Assembly (NCBI GenBank): GCA_030704615.1
Contig: CM060734.1
Coordinates: 9,548,001 to 9,612,000 of the forward strand
Direction of reading: 5' to 3'
DNA length: 64,000 nt
Origin: Takakia lepidozioides
Lineage: Eukaryota > Streptophyta > Takakiopsida > Takakiales > Takakiaceae
In this document: one piece after another, positions 11,255 through 20,774 of the stretch
Numbering within the stretch: the first letter of the stretch is position 1
Layout: the number at the start of each line of letters is the position of its first letter
Notes under the pieces: model-generated
What the model was told of the DNA's origin: nothing
What the model saw: the letters and a program-made list of their open reading frames with translations, nothing else
Databases searched by the model: none
Made by a program: the position numbers and the translations under genes

Positions 11255-11267
11255 CTCTGATACCAAG
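11255..11267 (-). other. Primer-binding site of chromovirus A1
   Basis: Directly inside the LTR, the minus strand reads CTTGGTATCAGAGC. The TGGTATCAGAGC core is the complement of initiator methionine tRNA used by many plant LTR elements to prime reverse transcription. Confidence 0.85.
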
Positions 11268-11985
11268 TGTCGCGCACCTCACTTCGGTAAGCTCCCCTTC
11301 AAGTCATAGTTACTTGCTTTGATGCGCGCGTCTAACTCCCAACCTGGCCGCCGGGCAAACTTGGAGCTTCGGCTGCTCTCACCGGGACATACGGTCCCCC
11401 TTCGCTTCCCTCTAAACCCTCCACCTATTTGGGACTAGGAGAATTCCCTTTGGTAGATGCAGTCCGGAACAGCTCCCCTCTCTTTGGTCGCTTTCCGGCT
11501 CGTTCGCTTACTCACTAGTTTTGGTCACCAACGGGCTTGCACCGTTCTCGGGGTTACTACTCCCTATATATACTTCTGTAGCTGTCCGTGGGGGTTTCAT
11601 AACCAGCCATGCCATTTTATGGCGAACCACCACGAAAAACCCTCGACTCCCGGTGATGAGTCGCGGTGAGTCTTGGCCCATCATCACGGCCCCATGGACC
11701 GTGATGAGTCCCAAGACTCCCCACGACTCCCACCACGAGGTCTCCGCCCCCATGGTGAGTCCTATGTCACCCCCACTAAGTCCCGCTAAGCTACCACCAC
11801 CCCTTGTGGAGCCACCCCCACCGCAACCGGTGTGCGGGCTCCACCTAGTGAGCGCCTCCGCCTCCTTGAGTGCCTTGGGCACTCAAGGGTGCTTCAGCCC
11901 CCCATACCTATCGCTGCCGATGCCCACTACAGGGGCAGCCCCTCATGGTCCCGACCCCCTGCCCTCAAGGCAAAGGGCCGCGACA
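11268..11985 (-). repeat. 5' LTR of chromovirus A1 (718 bp)
   Basis: Bounded by TGTCGCGCAC at 11268 and CGCGACA ending at 11985 (TG...CA on both strands). It is collinear with the LTR at 12955-13686 and with 5224-5759. A TATATATA-type promoter word lies near 11567. No clear 5-bp duplication flanks it on the right. Confidence 0.9.
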
Positions 11986-12427
11986 TTAGTGGTGCTACAT
12001 AGAGCAAAGCCACTTGTAGAGAGGTATGAAAGCATATGAGCCTAAGAGTGTCTAAAATGATACAAGGCATCAGCTACAGGATACCATCTAACACGAGTAG
12101 CGTGCATTGACCGGATCATGTAGAAGGTAACACACACTCCTGCAGGTGGTTTTACCTGGGCCTAGCTCAATATATCAATATGAAGACAACATCCAAAAGC
12201 ATTATGCTTACCTTAAAGACCTCCGTGCTTAAGATCACCAACAAGTTTTTGCTGGAGGACATACCTTATGAAGGTCACTGCTCCGTATCTTTGTCATGGA
12301 GGGACCTTCTGCCAGGCAAAAAAAAAAACCATGTTAGTATATCAACATGATGAAGAAATAACCAGAAAGGAAAGTGGTTAGATGGTGTGTACGAGAAACC
12401 AAGTAGAAGATACTCATGTCATGTCAA
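11986..12427. other. Unassigned 440-bp spacer inside the tandem chromovirus
   Basis: No homology to the LTRs, gag or MULE is evident. It lies between the inner LTR and a MULE terminal fragment. I see no coding potential. Confidence 0.4.
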
Positions 12428-12465
12428 GAGAGAGGTTTACTATTTCATGAGCAGAGAAACCATGA
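12428..12465 (+). mobile_element. MULE terminal fragment (38 bp) at a gag breakpoint
   Basis: GAGGTTTACTATTTCATGAG matches the terminus of the MULEs ending at 63076 and 29366. It is fused directly to truncated gag at 12466. Only the tip remains. Confidence 0.65.
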
Positions 12466-12896
12466 GCCACTTCCACCCGATCTCGTCACTCAACTTGGCG
12501 CCCGGAAGTACTGCTCTAGCTCCAAGAGCCAGGTGTTGAGTGCCTTCCAATTTCGGACGCCCTCGAAGGTGTCGGGTTCTTTAGGCTTCACCTTAAACTT
12601 TGCCTTAGCAGAAGTGGCATCAACCGCCTTCAACACGTCTTTCAACGTCCCGCCAAACTGCGGCCAACAACCCTTCCCAAAAAGCTGCCGGCATGGGAGA
12701 CATCTCTTGGTCTGTCGGAGATTAAGGGCGTCCTCGGGCCCAAACTCCTCGTGATTCGTTGTAAGCTCTTGAGCGGCCTCATTTTCAGAAACTGCTCGCT
12801 TCCTCAAACGGCCGTGCTTGGTACACGTCGCCCAATCGGGTCACAAGGATCATCATCTTTGGGCCGTTACGCTTCGCTTTGGCTTGACCGAAACCC
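12466..12896 (-). pseudogene. Partial gag of the outer chromovirus copy (A2)
   Basis: From an ATG at about 12896 (MGFGQAKAKRNGPK) through the stretch PKEPDTFEGVRNWKALNTWL to 12466, where it stops against a MULE tip. It corresponds to the first third of A1 gag and is frameshifted. Confidence 0.8.
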
Positions 12897-12941
12897 ATGA
12901 TGAGGCCAATCCCAGTAGACAATCGCGTAATGAACTCTAGG

Positions 12942-12954
12942 CTCTGATACCAAG
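12942..12954 (-). other. Primer-binding site of chromovirus copy A2
   Basis: CTTGGTATCAGAGC on the minus strand, immediately inside the LTR that begins at 12955; the same initiator-tRNA complement as at 11255-11267. Confidence 0.85.
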
Positions 12955-13686
12955 TGTCGCGCAACTCACTTCGTAAGCTCCCCCCCTTCAAGTCATAGTT
13001 ACTCGCTTTGATGCGCGCGCCTGACTCCCAATCTGGCCGCTGGGCCAACTTGGAGCTTTGGCTGCTCACCGGGACATAACGGTCCCCCTTTGCTCTCCCA
13101 AAGAACCCTCCACCGATTTGGAACCAGCGGGAATTCCCTTTGGTAGTTGGCAGTCCGGACCAGCTCCCCACTCTTTGATCGCTTTCCGGCTCGCTCGCTT
13201 ACTCACTAGTTTTTGGTCACCAACGGGCTTGCACCGTTCTCGGGGTTACTACTCCCTATATATACTTCTGTAGCTGTCTGCGGGGGTTTCACAACCAGCC
13301 ATGCCATTTTATGGCGAACCACCACGAAAACCCTCGACTCCCGGTGATGAGTCGCGGTGAGTCTTGGCCCACTCACCACGGCCCCTATGGACCGTGATGA
13401 GTCCCAAGACTTCCCACGACTCCCACCATGAGGTCTCCGCCCCCAAGGTGAGTCCTAAGCCACCCCCACTAAGTCCCGCTAAGCTACCACCACCCCTTGT
13501 GGAGCCACCCCCACCGCAACCCGGTGTGCGGGGCTCCACCTAGTGAGCGCCTCCGCCTCCTTGGGTGCCTTGGGCACTCAAGGGTGCTTCAGCCCCCCAT
13601 ACCTATCGCTGCCGCTGCCCCCACCACAGGGGCAACCCCTCATGTGTCCCGACCCCCCCCTGCCCTCAAGGCAAAGGGCCGCGACA
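12955..13686 (-). repeat. Outer 5' LTR of the tandem chromovirus (732 bp)
   Basis: TGTCGCGCAA at 12955 to CGCGACA at 13686. It is followed at 13687 by TTTTG, which repeats the bases flanking the opposite LTR end (4739-4743), and then by the integrase finger of copy H. It is therefore the right-hand end of the nested insertion. Confidence 0.9.
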
Positions 13687-15182
13687 TTTTGTACTCGCTC
13701 CAGTTTTGTTGGCATGTGGTGCATGTCTTGACATACTCCTCGGCCTCCTCCCTCAATTTGGGCTAGAAATACTCTTTCTTCAAGAGTGCCGCGGTGCGCT
13801 TGGCTCCGCCATGGCCCGCAATCGGGCCATCGTGGCATTCTCTCAAGAGACTATCTCTGATCCCTCCCTTCGGCATGTAGAGACACTTTTGCTTATACCA
13901 GAGAAGTCCATTGTGCACGTGGAATTGCGATGTAACGCCCATCCTCAAGCCCCGCATCACGGACTTTGCCATCTCATCCTTCCGGTAAGCCTTCCGGATC
14001 TTCCTTTGGAGCGCCGTCTCGCCCTTGTACACCAACATGAGCTGCTGCTTTCTACTTAAAGCATCGGCCACCACATTGTCCCGTCCCGGTTTGTACTGGA
14101 TATCCACGTTGAACACTGCCAAAATGTCTTGCCACCTAAGTTGTTTTGGGGACAACTTAGGTTGCGTGGCAAAATACTTCACCGTGACATTGTCCGTGAA
14201 TACCTTCACCGGGTTGGAACCAACATAGTGGCGCCAAAGCTCAAGGCAATACACCACCGCGTTCATTTCTTTCTCGTGCGTAGGCCACCGTCGCTCCACT
14301 TCATCCAGTTTCTTACTTTCGTAAGCCACTGGACGTCCGTCCTGCATGAGCACACCCCCAATTGCGAAGTCCGACGCATCTGTATGAATCTCAAATGGAC
14401 GGTCGAACTCCGGGATTTTCAGGACTGAAGCTTCCGCCATCCGCTGCTTCAACTCGGCAAAAACTTGGCCACAAAAGGTGTTCCATACCCATACCTTGGA
14501 CTTACACAAAAGGTCTGACAGCGGCCCCGCGATCTTGGCAAAATTTCTCACATACTTTTGGTAGTAGGAGGCGAGTCCTAGGAAGGATCGCACTCCCGGG
14601 ACCAAAGTCAGAGGCTCCCAGTCCAAGATCGCCCTCACCTTTCTGTCATCCATTTTGATCCCATCCTGTGTAATCACATGTCCTAGGAACTCCACTTTTG
14701 TGACCCCGAATTTGCACTTTGAAGCTTTGGCATACAGCTTCCCTTCCCGCAATTTCCGGAACACCCTTTTGAGGTGCTCCAAATGCTCTTCATTTGTTTT
14801 CGAGTACACCAAGATGTCGTTGATGTACACGATCACAAAGTCAACCAAACACCCATGGAAAAGGCTGTTCATTAGCGTGCTAAAGGTCGCGGGTGCGTTG
14901 GTGAGCCCAAAAGGCATCACCAAGAATTCATATGAACCATATCTTGTCTTGCACGCGGTCTTCTCCTCATCTCCTTCCGCCACTCGGATTTGATGGTAAC
15001 CTGAACGCAAATCGATCCGGCTGAAATACTTTGCTCCCGCCAACCGATCGAAAAGGTCGTCGATCCTTGGCAAAGGGTACTGGTTTTTTATAGTCACCTT
15101 ATTCAGAGCCCTATAATCGATACACATTCGCAACGTCCCATCCTTCTTGTCTGCGAATCACCGGGGCTCCGTAAGGTGACTT
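13687..15182 (-). pseudogene. Chromovirus H: RT, RNase H and integrase finger (456-aa open frame)
   Basis: The longest retrotransposon frame in the window (13763-15133). RT motifs run [49 protein letters not shown] and YINDILVYS; then RNase H with [46 protein letters not shown] and [10 protein letters not shown]; then the start of the integrase finger ([17 protein letters not shown]). The RT box reads YIND, not the expected YIDD, so an essential metal-binding Asp has become Asn (a G-to-A change; A1 still has GAC). It is cut at 13687 by the nested chromovirus and at 15182 by the MULE-containing block. Confidence 0.92.
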
Positions 15183-15666
15183 ATAGTTTTGAGAGCCGTG
15201 CTCATGATATTTCGTCTTCCGCTCATGCGAATTCCGAGCGGCATCTGCAAAAATGGCGACGAATTTTGCGGTAATAGATGTCTCTGGCGAAAAATGGTGC
15301 TGAATTTCGCAACTATAGGTCCCAACATGGTTGAAGTGTAAGCCCAAAATTTAGAAATGTGGCGCCGAATTTCGGTACATGGTGCCGGGGATTGCACAGA
15401 TGTTGGGCAGTTCTGGGCCATGTAACTGGAAATTTTTTCAGACATCGTTCCTGTACATGTTGGGACTTAGCCAGTTTTCGGCCCAAAGTAGGAAAATTCG
15501 GCGCCATTTTTCTAGAAATGGCCCCCACAACTGGTACTATTGGAACTCAGTTTTCTGGAAGATTTGAAAAAATTTCCTGCCGCCATCTTTGTATTGATTA
15601 TGTTTCAACATTGAATTGCCATTGGACGTCAACAGATATCCAGCAGTCCATTGTGTTTAAAAGACA

Positions 15667-16260
15667 TTACTTTAATATTGCCTGTCTCATTCCAGGAGTT
15701 TTGGGGTGCATTTCATTACACTGCAAAACAAAGCCTCCGGGCATTCCCTGAATCCCGTACTTGGGCTTGCCAAATACACAGGTCATTATGTCGTGCCTAC
15801 AGAACCAAAACGTCTGCGTTGTGGCGTGAGAAAATGTGGGAGTAAAAAATCTGCCGTTGAAACAAGGTGCAGGTACAGCATCGTGTGGGTTCCTCCGAAT
15901 CATCTCACCACAGCGTGCTCTCGTATCCACCCGGATGGCGCAGCACTTCCCTCGAAATGCCAGCAATGTCATTGCAATTCTCCACTGTGACTCCGACACT
16001 CTTGTCTCCACGATGGGTATGTTGTACTGCATTACTACAGATGGCTCGTTATGTTCCTCGGGCACATGCCATGAGCTCAAAGGAGATGGCGATCTTGAAC
16101 GTGCAGGACTTGCGGTGCTCGACAAGACCTCCTCGGGCAACATCACGGGACCACGAGGGAGCGTGCGAATATTCTTGTCAGCTCGCCATGAATCCTCTTC
16201 CCCGCCAGCTGCCTCGTCAAGTCTTCGTCTCACTGGACGGGTGTGAACATCTCCTTCCAA
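15667..16260 (-). pseudogene. MULE copy 2: C-terminal region of transposase-associated protein
   Basis: Open 197-codon frame: HTRPVRRRLDEAAGGEEDSW, ESQWRIAMTLLAFRGKCCAI, DTRARCGEMIRRNPHDAVPA, TFWFCRHDIMTCVFG. It continues through the position where the 57-63 kb copy has a TGA (61338-61340); here that codon is TGG. Cysteine pairs hint at metal binding, but I know no named domain. After 15760 the frame runs into sequence beyond the SWIM-region deletion. Confidence 0.7.
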
Positions 16261-16269
16261 GTGGTGGCC

Positions 16270-17960
16270 TCTTCAAAGCAATGGCGTGTCCCGAAAGCCC
16301 TCTCGCAAGGCTACCGCCCACTTCCGAGGATTCTTCGATCTGGAGGCAGTCCGCATCAGCATTTCCTGCCTATCCGGCCCCAAGCCCCACTGTTTCCCTT
16401 TCAAGAACTCATTGTACCTGCATTGCTGCATAATTGACCTCACAATGTCCTCTGTTGTGGCAGTGAGGATGTCCACCAGATGCGCCGCAGAGGAGGCACG
16501 CCAGGAAGAATGTACTGATTCGGCCATGTTTGTTGTTGGCATGTCGGTGTCGGAGTCCAGACACATTTCCTGCATATGCACATGTTGAGGCTACAAGCAA
16601 GTTACAAATAATGACTAGCATAATATTCAACGGCAAATTCGTCCAACTCACCTCCCGCATATAGTCACCAAACTGGAGGAAACGATAATGCCACCATGCT
16701 AGCCAACTGACCATTGCTCCCTCGTCTGATTTCTTTACAGCACCTAACGTAGTCCACCAAGCCCGTATACATGCAAATTGTGTCTCTGCATCATCCAAGG
16801 TGGGAGCACGCTTCCACGCAAGACACATGGAACGGTGCTCCTCTTTGAAATCTGGTGCCACGAGCCTGGTTGTGTACTGCAACAAGCTCTGCAGAAAATG
16901 GAACCCACAAGATCTCTCCTTGCCTTCCATCGGAACATTGGGTCTTCCCCGTACACCCTTCGGATGGCAGCTCAATTTGCTTGTGCGTTGTCCACCATGA
17001 AACCACGGAAATTGGGAGGGGGCAATCTCGCCCTGGACCATCTATTCGTTTATTCCCTGCCAAAGAAGCATCTCCGATTGTGTGTCATCTCCTTTCATCT
17101 CACAGATAGCAATTGTCATTAGCATCCTGCAGTGGGTGTCGTAGACATGTGCACCCATTGTCACCCACTGGTGATTTGTAATTTGCTTGATATGGTTGAA
17201 CATGACCCAACAGTTTGACAAGTCCCCACTCGTCATCCGGTCAACCAGTTTGATGCCGCTGCCAGACCCACACGTGGACATTTTGAATACGAAACAACGA
17301 TCTGCCTCAGTCCCTTGTCCTGGAAACCTACTTCCATGAATGTAGTCATATCTACATTGTCGCTTGGCCTCCAGAATGGACTGCATATCCGAGCCACGCC
17401 CAATTTTCTGTTTGCAGGAGACAATGTGGTTTCGGATATTTGGTGAACAGACGTGGGACACTGACTCCAGCAATGCCTCCATTTCCTTCTCATCGAGAGG
17501 AACTCTGTCGGAGCCGTCTTCCGACATAATTCTGGCCAATGCCATCTTATGGACGGCCTGCAGCTGTATCTGTTTGGGTTTGGCACCAGGTCTCAACTTA
17601 ACCTCCTCCTGAACGAGCTACTCTGCCTCGTGGGCAGCCTCCCGCGAGTTCCCCCTCGCCAATTTGTGACAATGGGAACCAACGTGTATGCAAGCTCGTG
17701 TGAGGTTAGGGAAACGGTGCAACACATAGTACTGTTTGGCATTACAAACAGACATGCAATATGGTGGTTCTTTGCAATGCGTACACTTAAATGTGGAGTT
17801 TGGAACCTTCTCCTGAGCTCAAAATGGTTGATGAGCTGTGCCTGTCCAATCCGTCTCGTTCCTGTGACCTCTAGATTTAAAGTGGAAGCAAGTTGGGGAG
17901 AAACACCGCAACGCGCCCGCACAAACAACGTAGCGCACCCGCACACCATCGAGCATCTTC
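16270..17960 (-). pseudogene. MULE copy 2: transposase core, broken
   Basis: 17042-17596 keeps the helical region and the first catalytic part (KPKQIQLQAVHKMALARIMS, HVYDTHCRMLMTIAICEMKG) and ends at a TAG where the other copy has CAG. Then a short insertion and a TGA (TGG in the other copy) interrupt the FMVDNAQAN segment with the second catalytic Asp. CGFHFLQSL follows, and after a short intron the TTNMAESVHSSW segment with the catalytic Glu. The triad and its C-x2-H element follow MULE transposases. Confidence 0.8.
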
Positions 17961-18820
17961 ATGCTGGTGGTTTTGGTGACGCACCAAGGATGACCGTCAT
18001 GTTTCCTATCCATATCTGTCAACATTCCGGACGCCCTCGAATAGTCCGTTCGAGGAGGGAACTCAAAGAAGACATTACCGTCGATGTCTGCGGGAAGGCA
18101 TGTAACGGATTTAATTGCAAACTTGCTGTAGTCCAGCCCAGCCAGCTCCGAGCGGTGTCCCTCCATGTGAAGCCCTCGCAGAATTTCAAGAATGGATCGA
18201 ACTGTTGTGCTCGTGTTGGGAATATGACTCCCTCGTCTGCTGATGTCCATTGAGGACTTGCCTGATCTCCAAGATGATCTCGGAACTTCCATGACCTCGT
18301 CTGAGTCGGACAGGTTGTGAACAACCCGGTTCTCGCTCGTCTTCATTGATGGGTTTGGCTCTGGATTTATTTCGTTACAGACTTCTCTCTTTGAGGTACC
18401 CACTCTCTGATTCGCGGATTGTTTCGTGGAAGGCGCCAGAATAGAAAGCGCATTTGGTGGGCAAATGAAGTCCCCAACAGCCCTGTATATGACGCTGTCC
18501 GATGGTGGAACTCGCCATTCCCTGCCGTCGCCAAAATCATCATGGAGCACAACAATACTTTCGACTACAACTCCGTTTAAATCCTTCCTTTCCTCCTCCA
18601 AAAATACCGACCCCGGTAACTGCCAACGGTATGCAATCAGAAGGTATATGACCTGTGCAGATGCGCTGCTCAACCCAATAATTACGGCGTCTGACAAGAA
18701 GCGTAGGGGGGCAAGCGTGCAAGCACCTTCCCCATGGACAGAGGGAACTGACAGAGGTGGCATTCTAGTGAGTCTGATTGCAAGATTGAGTGCCAGACCC
18801 TCGCTGCCAAAAGTCAACAT
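17819..18820 (-). pseudogene. MULE copy 2: N-terminal region of the transposase (333-codon open frame)
   Basis: Open from GSEGLALNLAIRLTRMPPLS through FLEEERKDLNGVVVESIVVL, SILEILRGLHMEGHRSELAG and CLPADIDGNVFFEFPPRTDY to the start of the core. I recognise no catalytic domain; it is the N-terminal extension of the MULE protein. The equivalent in the 57-63 kb copy is interrupted by about 320 extra bp and by frameshifts, so this copy is the better guide to the ancestral sequence. Confidence 0.7.
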
Positions 18821-18993
18821 TCAACAAAATGCAACATTGCGCAAAAAGTGGTACTTTGGTTCAAAGGAGACATTTTTATTAATAATGAACTGTGACAAGT
18901 ATGCATGCCCTCACACAAGCCGACGGAAGCCAAAAGTATGCATGCCATCCATGCTCAGGTAAAATGGGAATTTTTTCCCGTGTTGCACTATCC

Positions 18994-19349
18994 TCACCAA
19001 GAAGCTGGAACCTCGATTGGCCTCTCAACAAGCTCATGACTGACAGGGTGTCGATAGGTGAAGACAATGGATGCAGCCCATTCTCCTTTGGTGTAGTGGA
19101 CAACGGTGTCATGTCCTCCGATATATGCACCATCGTAAATCGAGATCTTTGCTGTGGAGACTCTGTGTCCATAGGACTCATCCTCGTAGCTTATGAGAAT
19201 GTCCCATACACTGTTTGCGATGGAATCCTCTTTGGCATGTACGTACACCCGATGCAATCCTCGTAGGCCCACTGGCAGCACCTCCAATGATGTAGGAAGG
19301 CCGTGCGGCTTTTGGGGATGTTCCATGTAGGCGGATACTGCAGATCAAC
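18994..19349 (-). pseudogene. MULE copy 2: 5' coding segment, truncated
   Basis: Homolog of 57866-58223: a run through RVYVHAKEDSIANSVWD, YEDESYGHRVSTAKISIYDG and VTHELVERPIEV-like sequence. Its start (MACWDPSN in the other copy) is missing because gypsy sequence joins at 19350. Confidence 0.65.
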
Positions 19350-20061
19350 GATCCAATCTGGGCTCGGCTCCCTATCAACTTCTCCTTCGACTTGTCTTAC
19401 GTAAAGCAAAAATTGGGGCTCGTGTGGCTCCTCCACGGCCCACTCCTTTGCTGATAGCAGGTTTATTTGCCCTCCCACTCGGTTAGGCGTTTCCGATACC
19501 CGTAAAACTTTGCCACCATTCGCACATGGTAGCGTGACTATTCTCTTGCGGCCATCTATGACCGCTCCGCATTTGCTCAAAAAGGTCATCCCCAAAATGA
19601 GATCCACTCCATCGATCTCGCAAATGGTGAAGTTCTCACGTCCCTCCCAACCCCCGAGCTGAAGAGGAACATCGAACGCCAACCTTTGTTGCCAGATGTG
19701 GTTCTCCTTTGGCAGAATGCACTTTAATAGAGACCCCCACATCACTTGTCGGAAGCCCCAGCTTCCGTGCCGTTGCCGGTGTCATGAAGGAGTGCGACGC
19801 TCTTGTGTCCACCAACAACGACACGTTAGTTCCGGAAATTATCCCACTCACGAACATTAACTGACTCCCTTTACGCAAGGGGCCAGTCTCCTGATACAAC
19901 TCACAAGAGTAGTTGCCTACCTTGCAAGTGGCAACCACCACTTCCACCAAGCGGCTGATGGAATCTTCGGACAGCTCCGTGGTTGCCCGAGTCATGTTCA
20001 ATTTTCGGGGTTTTGCGCACTTATTGGCCATGTGCCCGGGCTCCCCGCAATTTAAGCACAC
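19350..20061 (-). pseudogene. Chromovirus fragment A4: zinc knuckle and protease
   Basis: CLNCGEPGHMANKC is a canonical CCHC knuckle. The protease site reads LLVDTRASHSF: the active-site Gly of DTG is Arg, so this copy could not encode an active protease. The linker EPSPDWI at the left end is cut by MULE sequence. Confidence 0.88.
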
Positions 20062-20433
20062 TCCATCGAATGTCGCCTTCTGTCCGCCATAAGCCGCCGC
20101 ACCTGATTTTCCTTTCGGAGCACAGGGTGCCGCCTTGACGTGTGAAGGCCCTCCCTTCGATTTCTATGTGCCATTGTCGCCGCGTGGCCTATCCCACTTC
20201 TTTTCCGGTCGGAAGGAGTCACCCTCCCGCCGGATCTTCTTGTGGTTCAGCTCCGTACGGCCTTGTCTTTCACCCCTAGGGACATCCGAGAAACATTCAG
20301 CCCTTTCAATTGCCTCGTTGAAAGTCTTAGGTGGCTTCTCCTCCAACTTCCGCCCGGCCCATGGGGCCAGTCCCGCCACAAAGTTGAAGACCATTTCTGG
20401 TTCTACCATATCCAGGACTTCGAGCAACAACAC
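20062..20433 (-). pseudogene. Chromovirus fragment A4: middle of gag
   Basis: Open at 20164-20433: MVEPEMVFNFVAGLAPWAGR, NEAIERAECFSDVPRGERQG. It is joined at about 20435 directly to LTR sequence, so the rest of the LTR, the primer site and the first half of gag are deleted. Confidence 0.85.
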
Positions 20434-20435
20434 AT

Positions 20436-20550
20436 TGAAGGGTGCTTCAAGGGTGCTTCAGCCCCCGTACCTATTGTTGCCACTGCCCCCACCATAGGGG
20501 CAGCCCCTTTGTGTCCCGACCCCCTGCCCTCAAGGCAAAGGGCCGTGACA
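20436..20550 (-). repeat. Chromovirus LTR end (115 bp) fused to gag
   Basis: Matches the right end of the LTR family and ends in CGTGACA at 20550. It is contiguous with gag of fragment A4, marking an internal deletion of about 1.3 kb relative to A1. Confidence 0.85.
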
Positions 20551-20745
20551 TTCTATTAGTAAAGCCTATGCTACGTGGCTGTGTGATATCGTGGTTCACG
20601 GCCCACGGCTCCTACACTACCCACTACTGCTCCCGTGGTAGTGTAACCTTGTTCCGTCATTTGCTAAGTGCTGTGCACTTAGCCTTTTCTACCCGTGACT
20701 CTCGTTGCCCGGCCCTTGTAGATGTGTCATACTTAGCCGTTATCA
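20551..20745 (-). repeat. Partial 3' LTR of element B
   Basis: Begins on the minus strand just after the polypurine tract (a TGATAACGGC start is possible near 20740) and is truncated at 20551. No second copy exists in the window, so the boundary is inferred from the tract alone. Confidence 0.45.
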
Positions 20746-20751
20746 TTTATT

Positions 20752-20767
20752 CCCCCCCCCCTTTTTT
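20752..20767 (-). other. Polypurine tract of element B
   Basis: The minus strand reads six A then ten G (AAAAAAGGGGGGGGGG), the typical second-strand primer just upstream of a 3' LTR. It places the third coding region inside the element. Confidence 0.7.
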
Positions 20768-20774
20768 GAAATTG

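Larger units (their letters stand above)
4548..13686 (-). mobile_element. Tandem Ty3/gypsy chromovirus (three LTRs) nested in copy H
   Basis: In minus-strand order: LTR 13686-12955, primer-binding site, partial gag, a 38-bp MULE tip, about 440 bp of unassigned DNA, a second LTR 11985-11268, primer-binding site, gag, protease, RT, RNase H, integrase, chromodomain, then a third LTR 5759-5224 whose far end is the inverted piece 4548-4738. The outer ends abut copy H with a TTTTG direct repeat: CAAAA at 4739-4743 (inverted block) and TTTTG at 13687-13691. The uninterrupted site is visible in the younger copy near 7788 (GCTTGCTTTTGTACTCGC). An LTR-internal-LTR-internal-LTR order usually comes from unequal recombination between LTRs. 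Confidence 0.8.
15183..19350 (-). mobile_element. MULE copy 2 (minus orientation, both ends lost)
   Basis: Inverted homolog of 57866-62880. It begins at 15183 about 190 bp inside the MULE terminus and stops at 19350 against gypsy protease sequence. Compared with the copy at 57-63 kb it lacks about 650 bp covering the SWIM finger (the equivalent of 61785-62430) and about 320 bp equivalent to 58601-58926, but it keeps a longer open N-terminal frame. Its subterminal DNA (15240-15510) carries GGCGCC-centred words such as those at 15361 and 15500. Confidence 0.82.
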
